NCBI RefSeq assembly: GCF_001500315.1
Contig: NZ_LLER01000012.1
Location: forward strand, 1-53,687
From: Staphylococcus auricularis
GTDB lineage: Bacteria > Bacillota > Bacilli > Staphylococcales > Staphylococcaceae
Length of the DNA stretch: 53,687 nt
Direction: 5' to 3'
The position numbers and the translations under genes were made by a program. This document shows positions 8,871 through 18,914 of this stretch, piece by piece. The notes beneath the pieces were generated by a model. That model saw only the letters and a program-made list of their open reading frames with translations. It did no database searches and was not told where the DNA came from. Positions within the stretch are counted from its first letter, which is position 1. Every line of letters begins with the position of its first letter.

Positions 8871-9437
8871 ATGTTTTTATGTATGCGGCAAATTGATATC
8901 AATGCTCGGTTTGGTTTGCCTCGCATCGCTTTTTTAAGTTTTGCAACAACAGTTGTTACATTTTTAATAGGTTATGAAATCATGCATTACTTCTCAAACA
9001 CAGCATTAACCGACCATTATTTTATCTTATTTGCATTAGGGGCTTTATTGCTATATCCACTGCATAAAGCATTGCATCTCATCATGTTATTGCCCTATTA
9101 CAAATCATTTCGCGTATTTAAGTTAGTTAAATCAAAGTATATCCCTTTATATAATATATATGTGAATACACCTGTTAACCGTTACTATTTTTGTTTCGCT
9201 ATAGTGGTACCTTTCATCGTTGTGACTGGTATCTCTGCATTGATGTGTGGATTGTTTCCACAATTCGGTCATTACTTTATATTTTATATTGCTTTAAATA
9301 CAGGAATTTCAGTGATCGATTGCCTTTATTTAAAATTATTGCTGTTTTCAAATGAAGGTAATTATATCGAAGAGCATCAGACAGGCATGAATATCTTGAA
9401 AAAGGTATCTACTGTCTATGATACAAGATACGAATAG
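8871..9437 (+). CDS. DUF3267-like integral membrane protein
   Basis: The 188-residue protein has about four membrane segments. The family-type histidine cluster LHKALHLIM lies at the end of the second, which resembles a degenerate HExxH metal site. It is a good match in size and place to the staphylococcal protein that precedes prsA; no function is established. AAGGAG lies 11 nt upstream. A nearer ATG at 8865 is followed directly by TAG, so it is not used as a start. Whether it helps PrsA-dependent secretion is unknown. Confidence 0.6.
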   Translation: MFLCMRQIDINARFGLPRIAFLSFATTVVTFLIGYEIMHYFSNTALTDHYFILFALGALLLYPLHKALHLIMLLPYYKSFRVFKLVKSKYIPLYNIYVNTPVNRYYFCFAIVVPFIVVTGISALMCGLFPQFGHYFIFYIALNTGISVIDCLYLKLLLFSNEGNYIEEHQTGMNILKKVSTVYDTRYE

Positions 9438-9537
9438 ATGGTCGTACTATAGTCTGAGATACACTCATTTTCATTGGTCATTTGGTCATAATGTGTTATA
9501 TTTACCTTGTTATTCTTAGCAAAGGAGATACATATCT

Positions 9538-10527
9538 ATGAAACATGTTAAAAAGGTATTCTTACCTATTGTTGCTGGTGCAGTTGTACTTAGTGCATGT
9601 GGTAATGATGCGACAGATTCTAAAGAAAATGTACTAATTTCATCAAAAGCTGGCGATGTCAAAGTTGCTGACGTCATGGAAAAAATTGGAGATGAACAAA
9701 TTGCCAACAGTTCATTCTCAGTTTTACTCAACAAATTACTCGCAGATAAATACGAAGATGACGTAGATTCTAAAGACATCGATAAACAAGTTGAGAAAGA
9801 ACAAGAACAATATGGTGGTAAAGACCAATTTGAAAGTATGTTAAAACAACAAAACATGACATTAGGTGACTACAAAGAACAGAAAAAACTACAAGCTTAC
9901 CAAAAACAATTATTAGAAGATAAAGTTGATGTTTCAGATAAAGAGATCAAAGACAATACGAAAAAAGCATCTCACATCTTAATTAAAGTTAAAGAAGATA
10001 AAGATGATAAAGAAGGCTTATCTAAAGATAAAGCTAAGGATAAAGCAAAAGAGATTCAAAAAGAAGTTGAAAAAAATCCAGATAAATTCAGCGATATTGC
10101 AAAAGATGAATCCATGGACTCTAGTACGAAGAAAAACGGTGGTAGCCTCGGTTACGTAATGAAAGGTCAAATGGTTGAGGACTTCGAAAAAGCACTCTTC
10201 AAATTGAAAGAAGGAGACATTTCAGACGTAGTTAAAACTGACTATGGTTATCACATCATCAAAGCAGATAAAGCAGATGATTTTGATAAAGAAAAATCTA
10301 AACTCAGAACACAATTAATTCAACAAAAAGTCCAAAAAGATCCTGAATTACTCACTGATGCATATAAAGATTTACTTAAAGAATACAATGTAGACTACAA
10401 AGATAGAGATATTAAAAAAGCAATTAACGATTCTATCTTAGATCCAGATAAAATCAAACAACAACAACAGCAGCAACAACAAGGTGGTAACATGGGCGGC
10501 GGCCAAGCTATGCCTGGTGGCCAATAA
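9538..10527 (+). CDS. prsA: PrsA foldase lipoprotein (parvulin-type PPIase)
   Basis: The 329-residue lipoprotein has lipobox LSAC with the lipidated Cys at residue 21. It sits on the outer face of the membrane and assists folding of secreted proteins. A PPIC/parvulin domain spans roughly residues 141-236 (HILIKVKED at its start, GYHIIKADK at its end). It is flanked by Lys/Asp/Gln-rich helical foldase regions. The extreme C terminus is a run of nine Gln, then [14 protein letters not shown], which is disordered. The start has AAAGGAG upstream. An independent terminator follows, so it is probably monocistronic. Confidence 0.96.
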   Translation: MKHVKKVFLPIVAGAVVLSACGNDATDSKENVLISSKAGDVKVADVMEKIGDEQIANSSFSVLLNKLLADKYEDDVDSKDIDKQVEKEQEQYGGKDQFESMLKQQNMTLGDYKEQKKLQAYQKQLLEDKVDVSDKEIKDNTKKASHILIKVKEDKDDKEGLSKDKAKDKAKEIQKEVEKNPDKFSDIAKDESMDSSTKKNGGSLGYVMKGQMVEDFEKALFKLKEGDISDVVKTDYGYHIIKADKADDFDKEKSKLRTQLIQQKVQKDPELLTDAYKDLLKEYNVDYKDRDIKKAINDSILDPDKIKQQQQQQQQGGNMGGGQAMPGGQ

Positions 10528-10598
10528 TCAATGCCTCACATGTTTCATGTTCATGCGTCATTGTTGTTTCAGCTTATCAGTTAAATAACAAATTAGAG

Positions 10599-10637
10599 CG
10601 ACCCATTTCTCATTCTAGAGAGATGGGTTGTTTTTTG
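10599..10637 (+). terminator. Terminator of prsA
   Basis: ACCCATTTCTC pairs with GAGAGATGGGT (one mismatch region) and is followed by TGTTTTTTG on the plus strand, 75 nt past the prsA stop. Confidence 0.85.
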
Positions 10638-10675
10638 TGATTGGAAATCATTCTCCTCCCCCACTTATCGAAAAT

Positions 10676-10732
10676 GAAAAGCGCCCGCTTAGACATGTAA
10701 ACCATACCACATGCTTAAGCGGGTGCTCATCT
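10676..10732 (-). terminator. Terminator of the yhaMNO transcript
   Basis: On the minus strand GCACCCGCTTAAGCATGT pairs with ACATGTCTAAGCGGGCGC, then TTTTC. It lies about 25 nt past the yhaM stop and faces the prsA terminator. Confidence 0.85.
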
Positions 10733-10756
10733 TTAATATTTAATTTCAAGTTAAAA

Positions 10757-11698
10757 CTAATCCAATGTAGTTGGTTTGTAAAATTGTCTATTATCCAAAC
10801 CAAAAATACGTTCTGTAAACTGACCTTGTTCTGTTTTCTTGAATGCTTTTTCAAACATATTCATTTTCGCATCGATGTTATCGATGAAATATAATATTTC
10901 AGCTTCTTTTAAATGAGGCATTTTCGGTGAACCGAATTCCATTTTACCGTGATGCGCTAATATCATATGTCTGAGTAACATCACTTCTTCACCTTCGATG
11001 TTTAACTCTTTGGCCGCTTCAGCAACTTCATCACTCGCAATGGAAATGTGACCTAATAAATTCCCTTCTACAGTATAAGAAGTCGCGACAGGACCACTCA
11101 ATTCTTTGACTTTCCCGATATCATGTAAAATGATACCGCTATATAATAAGCTGCGGTTTAGCAATGGATAAATATCACAAAGTGCTTTTGCAATACGTAA
11201 CATCGTTAAGACGTGGTAACTTAAACCACTGGCAAAGTTGTGATGGTGTGAACTTGCTGCAGGATATGAATAAAAACGATCTTGATATTTTCTCAATAAA
11301 TGTCTAGTTATGCGTTGTAAATTCGCATTTTCAATATCTAATAAATAGTGAGACATTGCTTCTTGTATTTCATCAGGTGTCATAGGTGCGCCATCCACAA
11401 AATCTTCGATACGCAATTGATCTTCATCCGTCGCTAAACGAATTTTATTGATTTTCATTTGTTTGCGCCCACGATAATTAATGACGTCACCTTTCACGTG
11501 CACGATAGATTCTGGCACTAATATTTGCATTTCTTCCTTAGTGACAGTCCATAATTTCGACTCGATATCCCCACTTTTATCTTGGAGATACAATGTCATA
11601 TAATCTTTTCCTTGAGCTGTGACACCTTGTGTAGCTCTGTGGATTAAGAAGAAATTATCAACAGAATCACCAGGATTCAATTTTTCTACATTGCGCAT
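10757..11698 (-). CDS. yhaM: 3'-5' exoribonuclease YhaM
   Basis: The 313-residue nuclease has an N-terminal OB-fold (residues 15-95, [17 protein letters not shown]) and a C-terminal HD metal domain (about 150-290) with [24 protein letters not shown] and [10 protein letters not shown] supplying the His/Asp ligands. YhaM-family enzymes shorten RNA 3' ends and can degrade single-stranded DNA. In S. aureus the gene is also called cbf1. It overlaps the stop of yhaN, forming an operon yhaO-yhaN-yhaM (transcribed in that order) with the Rad50/Mre11-like pair. Confidence 0.94.
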   Translation of the reverse strand: MRNVEKLNPGDSVDNFFLIHRATQGVTAQGKDYMTLYLQDKSGDIESKLWTVTKEEMQILVPESIVHVKGDVINYRGRKQMKINKIRLATDEDQLRIEDFVDGAPMTPDEIQEAMSHYLLDIENANLQRITRHLLRKYQDRFYSYPAASSHHHNFASGLSYHVLTMLRIAKALCDIYPLLNRSLLYSGIILHDIGKVKELSGPVATSYTVEGNLLGHISIASDEVAEAAKELNIEGEEVMLLRHMILAHHGKMEFGSPKMPHLKEAEILYFIDNIDAKMNMFEKAFKKTEQGQFTERIFGLDNRQFYKPTTLD

Positions 11699-14631
11699 TA
11701 TTTACCGCCTTCCTCTAATTTATTCAACGTTACGATTTGTTTGGCAGGCACTGTCGTATCTTTCACACAAGTAAAGTACAGAATTTGGTAATCGTCTGGC
11801 ATTTCTCGTAGATAGTCCATAATTTTTGTCTTACGGTTTTTATCAAAATGTACAAATGCATCATCAATGATGACTGGGAATGGATAATATTGTTTGAGTG
11901 TTTTAATTAAGCTGAGTCGCAATGCCACATATAAGATTTCTTTCGTAGATTGACTCAGTTCAACCGGTCTATACATTTGACCCGTATATTGTTTAACCAT
12001 TAATTCGTCATTTGCATACGTTATCTGTACATATCTGCCTTCAGTTAGATGTTTAAAGATATCAGTGGCTTCATCGATCACTTGAGGTAATCGCTTATCT
12101 TTAATTTGTGTGATATGCGCATCAACAAGTGATTGAAGATAACTTAAACTTGCCCAATCTTTTGCTTCGTCATTCATTTGGTTTTTCAACATGTGATAAC
12201 GATGTCTTAAATTAGCAAGTGTTTCATCCGTTTCCATGAATTCTATTTTAGAAGTTAAATCACTGACTTCACTTTGCATCGCTAGATATTGTTCGTTGTA
12301 ATCATCCACTTGTTGTGCAAGTTTTTGATCTTCTTTATCTAGTTGTGCTTCTGTTTTTTCAGCTAAAGTTGAACTGTCTGAATAAGCATAGTTTTGATTT
12401 TCAAGATATGAAGTTAAATCGTTAAATCGAGCCATGTTTTGTTGATAAGTAACATATTGCTCATGTCTTTGATAATAATCTTCTTCATCTTGCACATCTA
12501 CATAATCAAACAGTTGAAGTATAAGGTTTTCATTATCACTTAATGATGATTTCAATTGTGTCAATTCGCTAGATAATGATGAAATTTGTGCATCATTATT
12601 TTCCACTTTTGTAGTATCTTCTTTCGTTTGTTGTAACCATTGTTTTACGTCGTGGAATAGCGATGATTGATTAAATTGCGTAGACGTACGATGGAGTGTG
12701 TTTTTCGCACTATCATAAAATGCGTCCAACTGTTGTTGTAATTCGTGTTGTTGCACTTGTAAAGCATCTAACTGTTTATCATAATCTTTCACTTTATTAA
12801 TGGTACTTATACTATCAACAATGAGCTCATCAGCGAGTTTATCTGATAAGTATAAGTCTTCTCTGACTTGAATGAGTTTTTGATCAGCTTGATTGAATGC
12901 TGTTCTTGCTTTATCTAATGAACTTTGTAAGTGCTCTGCTTTCATATCGAGTGTATCTTTAGACTTAACTGCGTTTTGCCATTGTTCACGTAAACGATAT
13001 TGTTGATCTAAATCAAAGTCTAAATCATAATCCGCTTCTAATTGTGAAACTTGTTGTTCTAATTCTTCGATTTCGTGGCTGAATGTTTCACTGTGACCTA
13101 TCGTTTTCGTTCTGACTAAGAAAGTACCGATGACAAAAATCAATGTGAGTATCGCAAAGATGACCGCGAATATGATGTTAGATGAAACAAACGCAAAGAT
13201 CGTTAAGCCTAAGCTGACGACAGCCAAAATGATAAAGCTAATACGTAACAGTTGTTGTTTTTTCTCTTTTTCTGCTTGTTCGACATCAAACGCATCTTTC
13301 ATTTTTTGATATAGATTATTTTTCTCTTGTAGTTCAAACACTTGTTGTTCATATTGACGTTTTTTCTCAAATGTTTCTTCAGGAACAATATCTTGTTCTA
13401 ACGCCGAAATTTCTTCGTTATTGGATGATTTTTCAATATTGTTATCTGCGATGCTTTGTTCTAATTGTTGTATGTGCGCTTGTTCAGATTGTTTTTCTTT
13501 TAATTGTTGTGTCACATGACTTTTCATAGCGTCTGAACTATCAACATCCTGATGCACATCTTGCCATGCAATTTCATTTTTAAGTAATTCAAATTCGCGT
13601 GTTTTATCCTGAATTTCTTTAGTTACAGCTTGATGGTCATTTTCACGTTGAGTGATCTCATGTTCTTGTTGCGCAAGTTGTGTCATCGCCTCTGTTACGT
13701 CAGATTCTGGAATCGTGTAACGTGCATTATCTTGTTGATAACGTTCTAGACTATCTTCTTTAGAACCAATCTCTCTTTTTAACGATTGGGTTTGTAATTT
13801 CGCGCTTTCGTAACGATCTATGCCTTTTTCAGGAAATTGTATCGGCTCAACGTTGAGCGCTTTTTCTAATGATTTCCATTCTTGTGCTTGATCATGGAGT
13901 GCGATTTCTTTTTGTTTCTTTTCATGCATGTTAGATAATTGCGCAAGATTTTGCTTGAGATGATCTAACCGGCGTTGAGCTTTATCCCGGTCATCCACAT
14001 AGCGATGATAAGCGGTTAATTTCGCCTCTTCATCTCTAATTTGTAACTCAAGTTCATTGAGTTGTTCCAACTGTTGGTTAATAATCGGTTTTCGACCATT
14101 TTTCTTATACAGTTCTGCCTTTCTCTCATTTAGTGTTTCTCTGAGTGAAGTGAATTCTGTAGAACCAAGCGCACCTGCTTGCAGTAAATAATTTTGAAGT
14201 TGTGTTTCATCCATATTTTTATGAATATCTTGTAGGCCTAGGACACTAAATGAAAAAATGCCTTGATACGTTCTTTTAGATATGTAATTTAATTCTTTTT
14301 TCAGCCACGCCTCATCTTTAATTAATCCATTAGGAAGATAGACCTTCACATCACCCGTTGCGCTTCCTTTGATACGTTCGATTTCTATTTCTGAACCATC
14401 GTCTTGAATAAGTGTTAACTTACCACCATATTGATTGCCTAATTTCGGTTCTAATCTCGGCTCAGATTCCTTTCTCGTTGGGAAACCAAATAATATCGAA
14501 TGGATGAAAGCTTGAATCGTTGATTTACCGGCTTCATTTTCCCCGTAAATTTCAGTGAAGGAAGAATCAAAATGGATCGTACGTTGTATAAATTGACCAT
14601 AACCATAGATCTCTAAAGATTTTATTTTCAT
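11698..14631 (-). CDS. yhaN: YhaN, Rad50/SbcC-like ATPase with a membrane hairpin
   Basis: The 977-residue SMC-like ATPase has N-terminal Walker [10 protein letters not shown] (about residue 36) and C-terminal [19 protein letters not shown] (signature) and [10 protein letters not shown] (Walker B). Between these are long Gln/Glu-rich coiled coils. Unlike true SbcC it has two adjacent hydrophobic segments at about 459-508 in the middle of the coiled coil. These should fix the apex to the membrane. I start it at [14 protein letters not shown] because AAGGAGG lies 8 nt upstream, one base past the yhaO stop. It probably works with YhaO as a membrane-tethered MR-like nuclease complex; the role in staphylococci is not settled. 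Confidence 0.92.
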   Translation of the reverse strand: MKIKSLEIYGYGQFIQRTIHFDSSFTEIYGENEAGKSTIQAFIHSILFGFPTRKESEPRLEPKLGNQYGGKLTLIQDDGSEIEIERIKGSATGDVKVYLPNGLIKDEAWLKKELNYISKRTYQGIFSFSVLGLQDIHKNMDETQLQNYLLQAGALGSTEFTSLRETLNERKAELYKKNGRKPIINQQLEQLNELELQIRDEEAKLTAYHRYVDDRDKAQRRLDHLKQNLAQLSNMHEKKQKEIALHDQAQEWKSLEKALNVEPIQFPEKGIDRYESAKLQTQSLKREIGSKEDSLERYQQDNARYTIPESDVTEAMTQLAQQEHEITQRENDHQAVTKEIQDKTREFELLKNEIAWQDVHQDVDSSDAMKSHVTQQLKEKQSEQAHIQQLEQSIADNNIEKSSNNEEISALEQDIVPEETFEKKRQYEQQVFELQEKNNLYQKMKDAFDVEQAEKEKKQQLLRISFIILAVVSLGLTIFAFVSSNIIFAVIFAILTLIFVIGTFLVRTKTIGHSETFSHEIEELEQQVSQLEADYDLDFDLDQQYRLREQWQNAVKSKDTLDMKAEHLQSSLDKARTAFNQADQKLIQVREDLYLSDKLADELIVDSISTINKVKDYDKQLDALQVQQHELQQQLDAFYDSAKNTLHRTSTQFNQSSLFHDVKQWLQQTKEDTTKVENNDAQISSLSSELTQLKSSLSDNENLILQLFDYVDVQDEEDYYQRHEQYVTYQQNMARFNDLTSYLENQNYAYSDSSTLAEKTEAQLDKEDQKLAQQVDDYNEQYLAMQSEVSDLTSKIEFMETDETLANLRHRYHMLKNQMNDEAKDWASLSYLQSLVDAHITQIKDKRLPQVIDEATDIFKHLTEGRYVQITYANDELMVKQYTGQMYRPVELSQSTKEILYVALRLSLIKTLKQYYPFPVIIDDAFVHFDKNRKTKIMDYLREMPDDYQILYFTCVKDTTVPAKQIVTLNKLEEGGK

Positions 14632-14632
14632 T

Positions 14633-15817
14633 TTAATCCTCCTTCGCATCCGTTTGTAATAAGTTTTCTGCGTGTTCAATGAGCGCTTTCCGGTCAAACG
14701 ATTGATAATCATCTAAGTACTTAGAAGCTTTCGGGTTTAGGTACAAGTCACTGACTGCTTGATCAAAAACACTACTATCTTGAATGAGATCTTCAGAGAA
14801 TTCATTTACCAGTGAAGGCTGATCCGCATATTTGTATTGAATAAATAAATCTTCAATAAAGATGAAATCATGTTCATTTTCTTCATAATCGCGAATCATC
14901 TCTCTAACTTGAGTGAGATCTTGTTCAGGCATAGGTTCGTCTGAATTAATCACAACAGTAAGTTGATAAAAGGCTTTACCTTGTGGGCGAACTCGATCTT
15001 TGAAGGCTTGTATCGCTTCATATAAGCCATGTTTAGAAGTCTTATCTGTTTCTATCGTTGCTTTATCAAAGCGGATATATTGCGTAGGTTTAAATTGAAC
15101 GTTGAGGTTTAACGCATCACCTTCAACTAGCAAGCAACCTTTTTCTCCTGTTTCATTGAAATGACGCCCTTGAATATTACCTGCATAATGGATCTGTGGC
15201 ATCGTGCTTAATTGTTGTCGCTCATGAATATGTCCTAACGCCCAGTAGTGATAGAGTTTACTATTTAAATCCTCAAGGCGAAATTCAGTATAACGATTTT
15301 TAGCAGCTGATTTGCTATAAGTTCCATGCAATATACCGATATGTATACCTTCTTGACCTTGACTCGAAGGATAGGCATCGATTTTATTTTCGTAACTCGC
15401 ATCTTGTTGGTAGCTAAAACCGTGTAAATAAATCGTTTCACCACGTCGAGTAATCGTTTGGTATGTTTCCACATTTTGAGAAAACACTGAGACGTTGTTT
15501 GGCCATTCTGTTGCAACGCTCCGAGTGAGTGGATCATGGTTACCGTGACAGATATATACGAAAATTTGTTCTTTTTCTAAGCGTTCAAACTGTTCCTTTA
15601 AAAAGACTTCAGCTCTCAACGTGCGATTTTCTTTATCAAATAAATCTCCTGAAATAATGACAAAGTCTACCTCTTCATTTAGCGCGATATCTATGATGTT
15701 TTTAAAGCTTTCGTAAGCACTTTGTTGTATATCCTCAAATATTGAGCGGCTGAGATGGCTTCTAGATTTAAAAGGACTATCTAGATGTAAATCCGCACAA
15801 TGTATAAATTTCACCAT
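14633..15817 (-). CDS. yhaO: YhaO, Mre11/SbcD-like metallophosphoesterase
   Basis: The 394-residue protein has all calcineurin-like phosphoesterase motifs in order: IHCADLHLD (residue 5), SGDLFD (56), CHGNHDP (about 92), LHGTYS, and GHIHERQQ (about 196). These give the two-metal site of Mre11/SbcD nucleases. It is co-transcribed with yhaN, whose ATG lies one base after this stop. It is the first gene of yhaO-yhaN-yhaM. It is distinct from the usual sbcD, which lies elsewhere in staphylococcal genomes. Confidence 0.93.
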   Translation of the reverse strand: MVKFIHCADLHLDSPFKSRSHLSRSIFEDIQQSAYESFKNIIDIALNEEVDFVIISGDLFDKENRTLRAEVFLKEQFERLEKEQIFVYICHGNHDPLTRSVATEWPNNVSVFSQNVETYQTITRRGETIYLHGFSYQQDASYENKIDAYPSSQGQEGIHIGILHGTYSKSAAKNRYTEFRLEDLNSKLYHYWALGHIHERQQLSTMPQIHYAGNIQGRHFNETGEKGCLLVEGDALNLNVQFKPTQYIRFDKATIETDKTSKHGLYEAIQAFKDRVRPQGKAFYQLTVVINSDEPMPEQDLTQVREMIRDYEENEHDFIFIEDLFIQYKYADQPSLVNEFSEDLIQDSSVFDQAVSDLYLNPKASKYLDDYQSFDRKALIEHAENLLQTDAKED

Positions 15818-15956
15818 ATGTAAATCTCCTTTATGCGATGGTCATCGAACGTCGCTTAAGATTTCAATTCCCCTGATTCAGTCATAAAATAGGATTTTTT
15901 ATCTTATTCGTCTTGTACATTTTACCATAATGAACGAGCACCCGTCGATAAAACAA

Positions 15957-15998
15957 AAAAGCTACAACATGTCTAAAAAGACACATTGTAGCTTCAAA
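15957..15998 (-). terminator. Terminator of yheA
   Basis: On the minus strand AGCTACAATGTGTCTTTTTAG folds back on ACATGTTGTAGCT (stem AGCTACAA/TTGTAGCT, extended by TGTC/GACA), then TTTTTTG. It lies 20-60 nt past the yheA stop. Confidence 0.85.
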
Positions 15999-16017
15999 AC
16001 ATTACGCTTACTTAAAA

Positions 16018-16362
16018 TTAGTCAGCGTAAATTTCATCTAAAGGTTTAACGATGATTTGGTTGATTTCTTGGAAAGTTTGACTCATTTTTTGTTCTGCAG
16101 TCATTAAATCAGCAATGTTTGAATCTTTTTCGATTTGTTGTGCTTGTTCTTGCGCTTTTTGTAATTCATCTTCGCTGATTTCTTCACCTTGCATTTGTTT
16201 TTGTTGGAAGTTCATTTGAGTTTCACGGAAATCATCAAATAATTTTTTTGATTCGTCGTTTTCTTTAACTTTAGCATAAGCTTCTTTGATTGCTTTATAT
16301 TCTTCACTTTCTCTTAAAGCTTGTTCTAATTGATTTGCATAATCATGTAAATTTACTGCCAT
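16018..16362 (-). CDS. yheA: UPF0342 (YheA/YlbF-like) protein
   Basis: The 114-residue all-helical, Gln/Glu-rich protein ([19 protein letters not shown] in the middle) belongs to UPF0342, relatives of the YlbF/YmcA regulators. Length is exactly that of the family. No catalytic residues are evident; members may be adaptor proteins for RNA processing, by analogy with YlbF. It follows yheB on the same strand with a 67-nt gap. An SD-like AAGGAGTG precedes the ATG. Confidence 0.88.
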   Translation of the reverse strand: MAVNLHDYANQLEQALRESEEYKAIKEAYAKVKENDESKKLFDDFRETQMNFQQKQMQGEEISEDELQKAQEQAQQIEKDSNIADLMTAEQKMSQTFQEINQIIVKPLDEIYAD

Positions 16363-16429
16363 GTTTGCTCACTCCTTGTATAAATGTATGTTTTACCATA
16401 ACGATAATACCATAACACAAAATAATGTT

Positions 16430-17560
16430 TTAGACAAAAATAGCAATGATACCTTGGAGCATTCCAATGATACCTCCTAAAATAAAGCCTAATAACATGA
16501 TCAGTTTTAACTCTTTATTTGCGATCTCAATTATTAATCGTTCAATATAGTCTAAATCAAATGTATTAATCTGTGCTTCTATCATACCTCTTAAATCAAT
16601 TTCTTTCATAATAGATGACAGTTGTTTAGAAATATTGTTGATTAGTAGGTCAGTCACGTGAACAGACACTTTGTCTTCTAAGAATGTGATAAATTGCGGC
16701 ATTAGCTCATTCAACGGTTGATGCGTATAGCGATCTAGGTTTAAATAATTCATGATTAACGGCGTTACAGATGAACGAATAGTTGAAAATTGTTCAGTTG
16801 AAATGATTTCACCGAGTGATTTTGATTTTAATGTCGCATATTCATTTTGGATGATTTGTTCTGCAATCTCTTGGGCTCTTGGATGATGTGTCAATCTGAT
16901 CAATTCTTGTCTAATACGATCCGCAATACTTTCTTTCGTCATAAACATTTGAAGCATGCCGATAATTTTCCCTTTTTCTTGGAAAAATGATTCCAACATA
17001 TGGTAAATGTCGCGTTCCCCTTTTTCAGATTCAAGGTAAACGCGTGCACGTTCGAATAATAACGGTGTCGCTTGATCAACATAATGACTGATGTACTGTT
17101 CTAACGCTTCAGGTAAAATAGTTTCAAGCGATTCCTGTTGATGATTGTCGTAAAAATCATTTAATTTACGCTCAATCCATGTCGTTATTTGTTGATTGGC
17201 AACGTCTGCTAGATCGATATCCAAAGCATCAGCGATCGATTGTAATGTGACATCATCATGTTTTAATTTTTCGATTTGTGACACGATCAGTTGATGTATT
17301 TTAGCTCTCGTTTCCGGCGCATTCAACTTAGAATGAATGAGCGATTCAGTTAATAAATGATCCTCTATGACTTGCCCTATTTTCGTCGCTATTTCTTCTC
17401 GTCGCTTAGGAATCAATCCCGGCGTAAATGGTATTCTTTTATTGAAAATATAGTAAGGTTTAAATGGATGAAACAACATCCTAACGGCAATCATGTTGGT
17501 TACGCCACCTATGATCGCACCGATTACAACCATTACAATAATAATGATAAGCGCATGCAT
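16430..17560 (-). CDS. yheB: UPF0754 (DUF445) membrane protein YheB
   Basis: The 376-residue protein has a hydrophobic N terminus (LIIIIVMVVIGAIIGGVTNMIAVRM) and a hydrophobic C terminus (LIMLLGFILGGIIGMLQGII). A large, mostly helical soluble core lies between them, the DUF445 layout. It has the conserved MIAVRMLFHPFKPYYIF region after TM1. Function is unknown in staphylococci. In spore formers a relative affects the germination receptor membrane environment, which does not apply here. It lies upstream of yheA in the same direction, as in S. aureus and Bacillus. Confidence 0.88.
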   Translation of the reverse strand: MHALIIIIVMVVIGAIIGGVTNMIAVRMLFHPFKPYYIFNKRIPFTPGLIPKRREEIATKIGQVIEDHLLTESLIHSKLNAPETRAKIHQLIVSQIEKLKHDDVTLQSIADALDIDLADVANQQITTWIERKLNDFYDNHQQESLETILPEALEQYISHYVDQATPLLFERARVYLESEKGERDIYHMLESFFQEKGKIIGMLQMFMTKESIADRIRQELIRLTHHPRAQEIAEQIIQNEYATLKSKSLGEIISTEQFSTIRSSVTPLIMNYLNLDRYTHQPLNELMPQFITFLEDKVSVHVTDLLINNISKQLSSIMKEIDLRGMIEAQINTFDLDYIERLIIEIANKELKLIMLLGFILGGIIGMLQGIIAIFV

Positions 17561-17910
17561 GACGGTATATCCTTTCTTTAATTAACTTCAATACATTACC
17601 ATATTATAAATGATAGCTGTGCACAAGTCGCAGTAAAAAGTGTTCGAATCGTTGATTTTCTTAGATGATAAAAAAGGAGCAAGATTAAAATCTAAATGAA
17701 ATCTTAGACTTTAAAATCTTACTCCTCCGTATGTTTATATCTGGGTTAATCTATCTAGCCAGCATTTCCTGCGACTATTTATGTTCCTACACGTTAATAC
17801 AAACTCAACTTTTTATGTAGCTATAAACAGCTCAAAAAGTGATTAAATCATTATTTTAAAAGCTTTACTTGTGATCTATAAATAATGACCCTTCTATCAC
17901 TGAGGCATGA
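17561..17910. other. Intergenic, yheB to SA1665-like gene
   Basis: About 350 nt. It contains the yheB upstream region with a weak Shine-Dalgarno, a long terminator hairpin (separate entry) and about 180 nt between that hairpin and the regulator stop with no ORF. The 3' untranslated region of the regulator mRNA would therefore be unusually long. Confidence 0.5.
17669..17727 (-). terminator. Long terminator of the SA1665-like regulator
   Basis: On the minus strand GGAGTAAGATTTTAAAGTC pairs along its length with TTTAGATTTTAATCTTGCTCC with few mismatches, then TTTTTTATC. The stem is over 20 bp. It sits about 185 nt after the regulator stop. Confidence 0.85.
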
Positions 17911-18375
17911 TTATACGTGTAATAATTCTTCTTTTGAAATTCTATTAAAGTAAGTTTCAGCTTCTCTTAATTTTGATGTACCAAAGATGGGTTGTTTATC
18001 TTCATCAAGTACACGATAAATTTCGCTTACTTTATTACTTTGTAAAATATAACCATTACGGCTTTCTACAGTATTCCAATAAATATCACTTGTAGTTGGA
18101 TGATTTGGATAAGCACAGTGACTGCGAGAAATCGTTTGTACCATTTCTAGGGGATCACAACCAAACGTGCTGTTTAATACATCTGAATCTCTGAATAATG
18201 CACAAATAGAAACACATGTAGTCCAGTTAGGTAATACACGTTCTTTCTCAATTTGTACTAGTGTTTTCTTTGAAAGGCCGATAGTTTGCGCCATTGTGTC
18301 TTGTGTATAACCGGCTTCTATACGGACCATTTTAAATTTTGTCTGAATTAAATCTGTAAAACTCTGTCTATCCAT
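17911..18375 (-). CDS. XRE-type regulator, SA1665 homologue
   Basis: The 154-residue protein has an N-terminal lambda-repressor-like HTH (residues 10-55: FKMVRIEAGYTQDTMAQTIG, then LSKKTLVQIEKER). The C-terminal domain (about 90-150) includes YWNTVESRNGYILQSNKVS and has no recognised function. It matches S. aureus SA1665, a protein reported to bind the mecR1-mecA intergenic region and to alter beta-lactam resistance. It is transcribed alone, divergent from the ClpP-like gene across a 540-nt gap. Control of that neighbour is possible but unproven. Confidence 0.85.
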   Translation of the reverse strand: MDRQSFTDLIQTKFKMVRIEAGYTQDTMAQTIGLSKKTLVQIEKERVLPNWTTCVSICALFRDSDVLNSTFGCDPLEMVQTISRSHCAYPNHPTTSDIYWNTVESRNGYILQSNKVSEIYRVLDEDKQPIFGTSKLREAETYFNRISKEELLHV

Positions 18376-18914
18376 TTACTCAATCTACCTTTCCATTATA
18401 AATATGTTCATACGACACAAGAAATTGCAATAATACACATTTCTTGAAACACAAATTACATCTTAATACAAATTAATAAAAATTAAAAGGGTGAAACGCA
18501 ATTTTGAAGTTAATTTATTAAAGGCACAATTGTCAAAATAATTAAAATGATTACGCGTCAATTTTTATGTAAGATGTAAATTCAAAACATAAGGTGCATT
18601 TCTTTTTATTAGTATTACTTTTACTCTTTTAAGTTAAAATCACTAGTATTTATTATACCGTATTTCGCTCATTTTTCCATACTCAAGCTCACTAAAAAAG
18701 AAGATTTTTCTACAAATCTAACAGTTCTTTTACAATTCTGTTTTTTCTATTGTCAAAACGCTTTGAGCGCACACAGTTAAAGGTATCGCCTATCATTTAT
18801 ATATTGATACACTTCTCTGCCAAGCTCAGTTATTTGTCGGTATGTATTAATTCTTGGATAAATGTTTTCGCATATTATACAATTGGATTAAAACGTTTAT
18901 CAGGAGGATTATGA
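18376..18914. promoter_or_regulatory. 540-nt divergent intergenic region with inverted repeat
   Basis: No ORF with a ribosome site is seen. AAATTACATCTTA (18453-18465) and TAAGATGTAAATT (18570-18582) are near-perfect inverted copies 104 nt apart, flanking an AT-rich stretch upstream of the regulator. They could be operator halves for an HTH protein. There is no CtsR-type GGTCAAA tandem near the clpP-like gene, unlike normal staphylococcal clpP. Confidence 0.45.
18854..18881 (+). promoter_or_regulatory. Candidate promoter of clpP-like gene
   Basis: TTGGAT, 16 nt, TATACA resembles a SigA promoter and ends 33 nt before the start codon. The AGGAGG Shine-Dalgarno lies 7 nt before the ATG. Confidence 0.55.
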
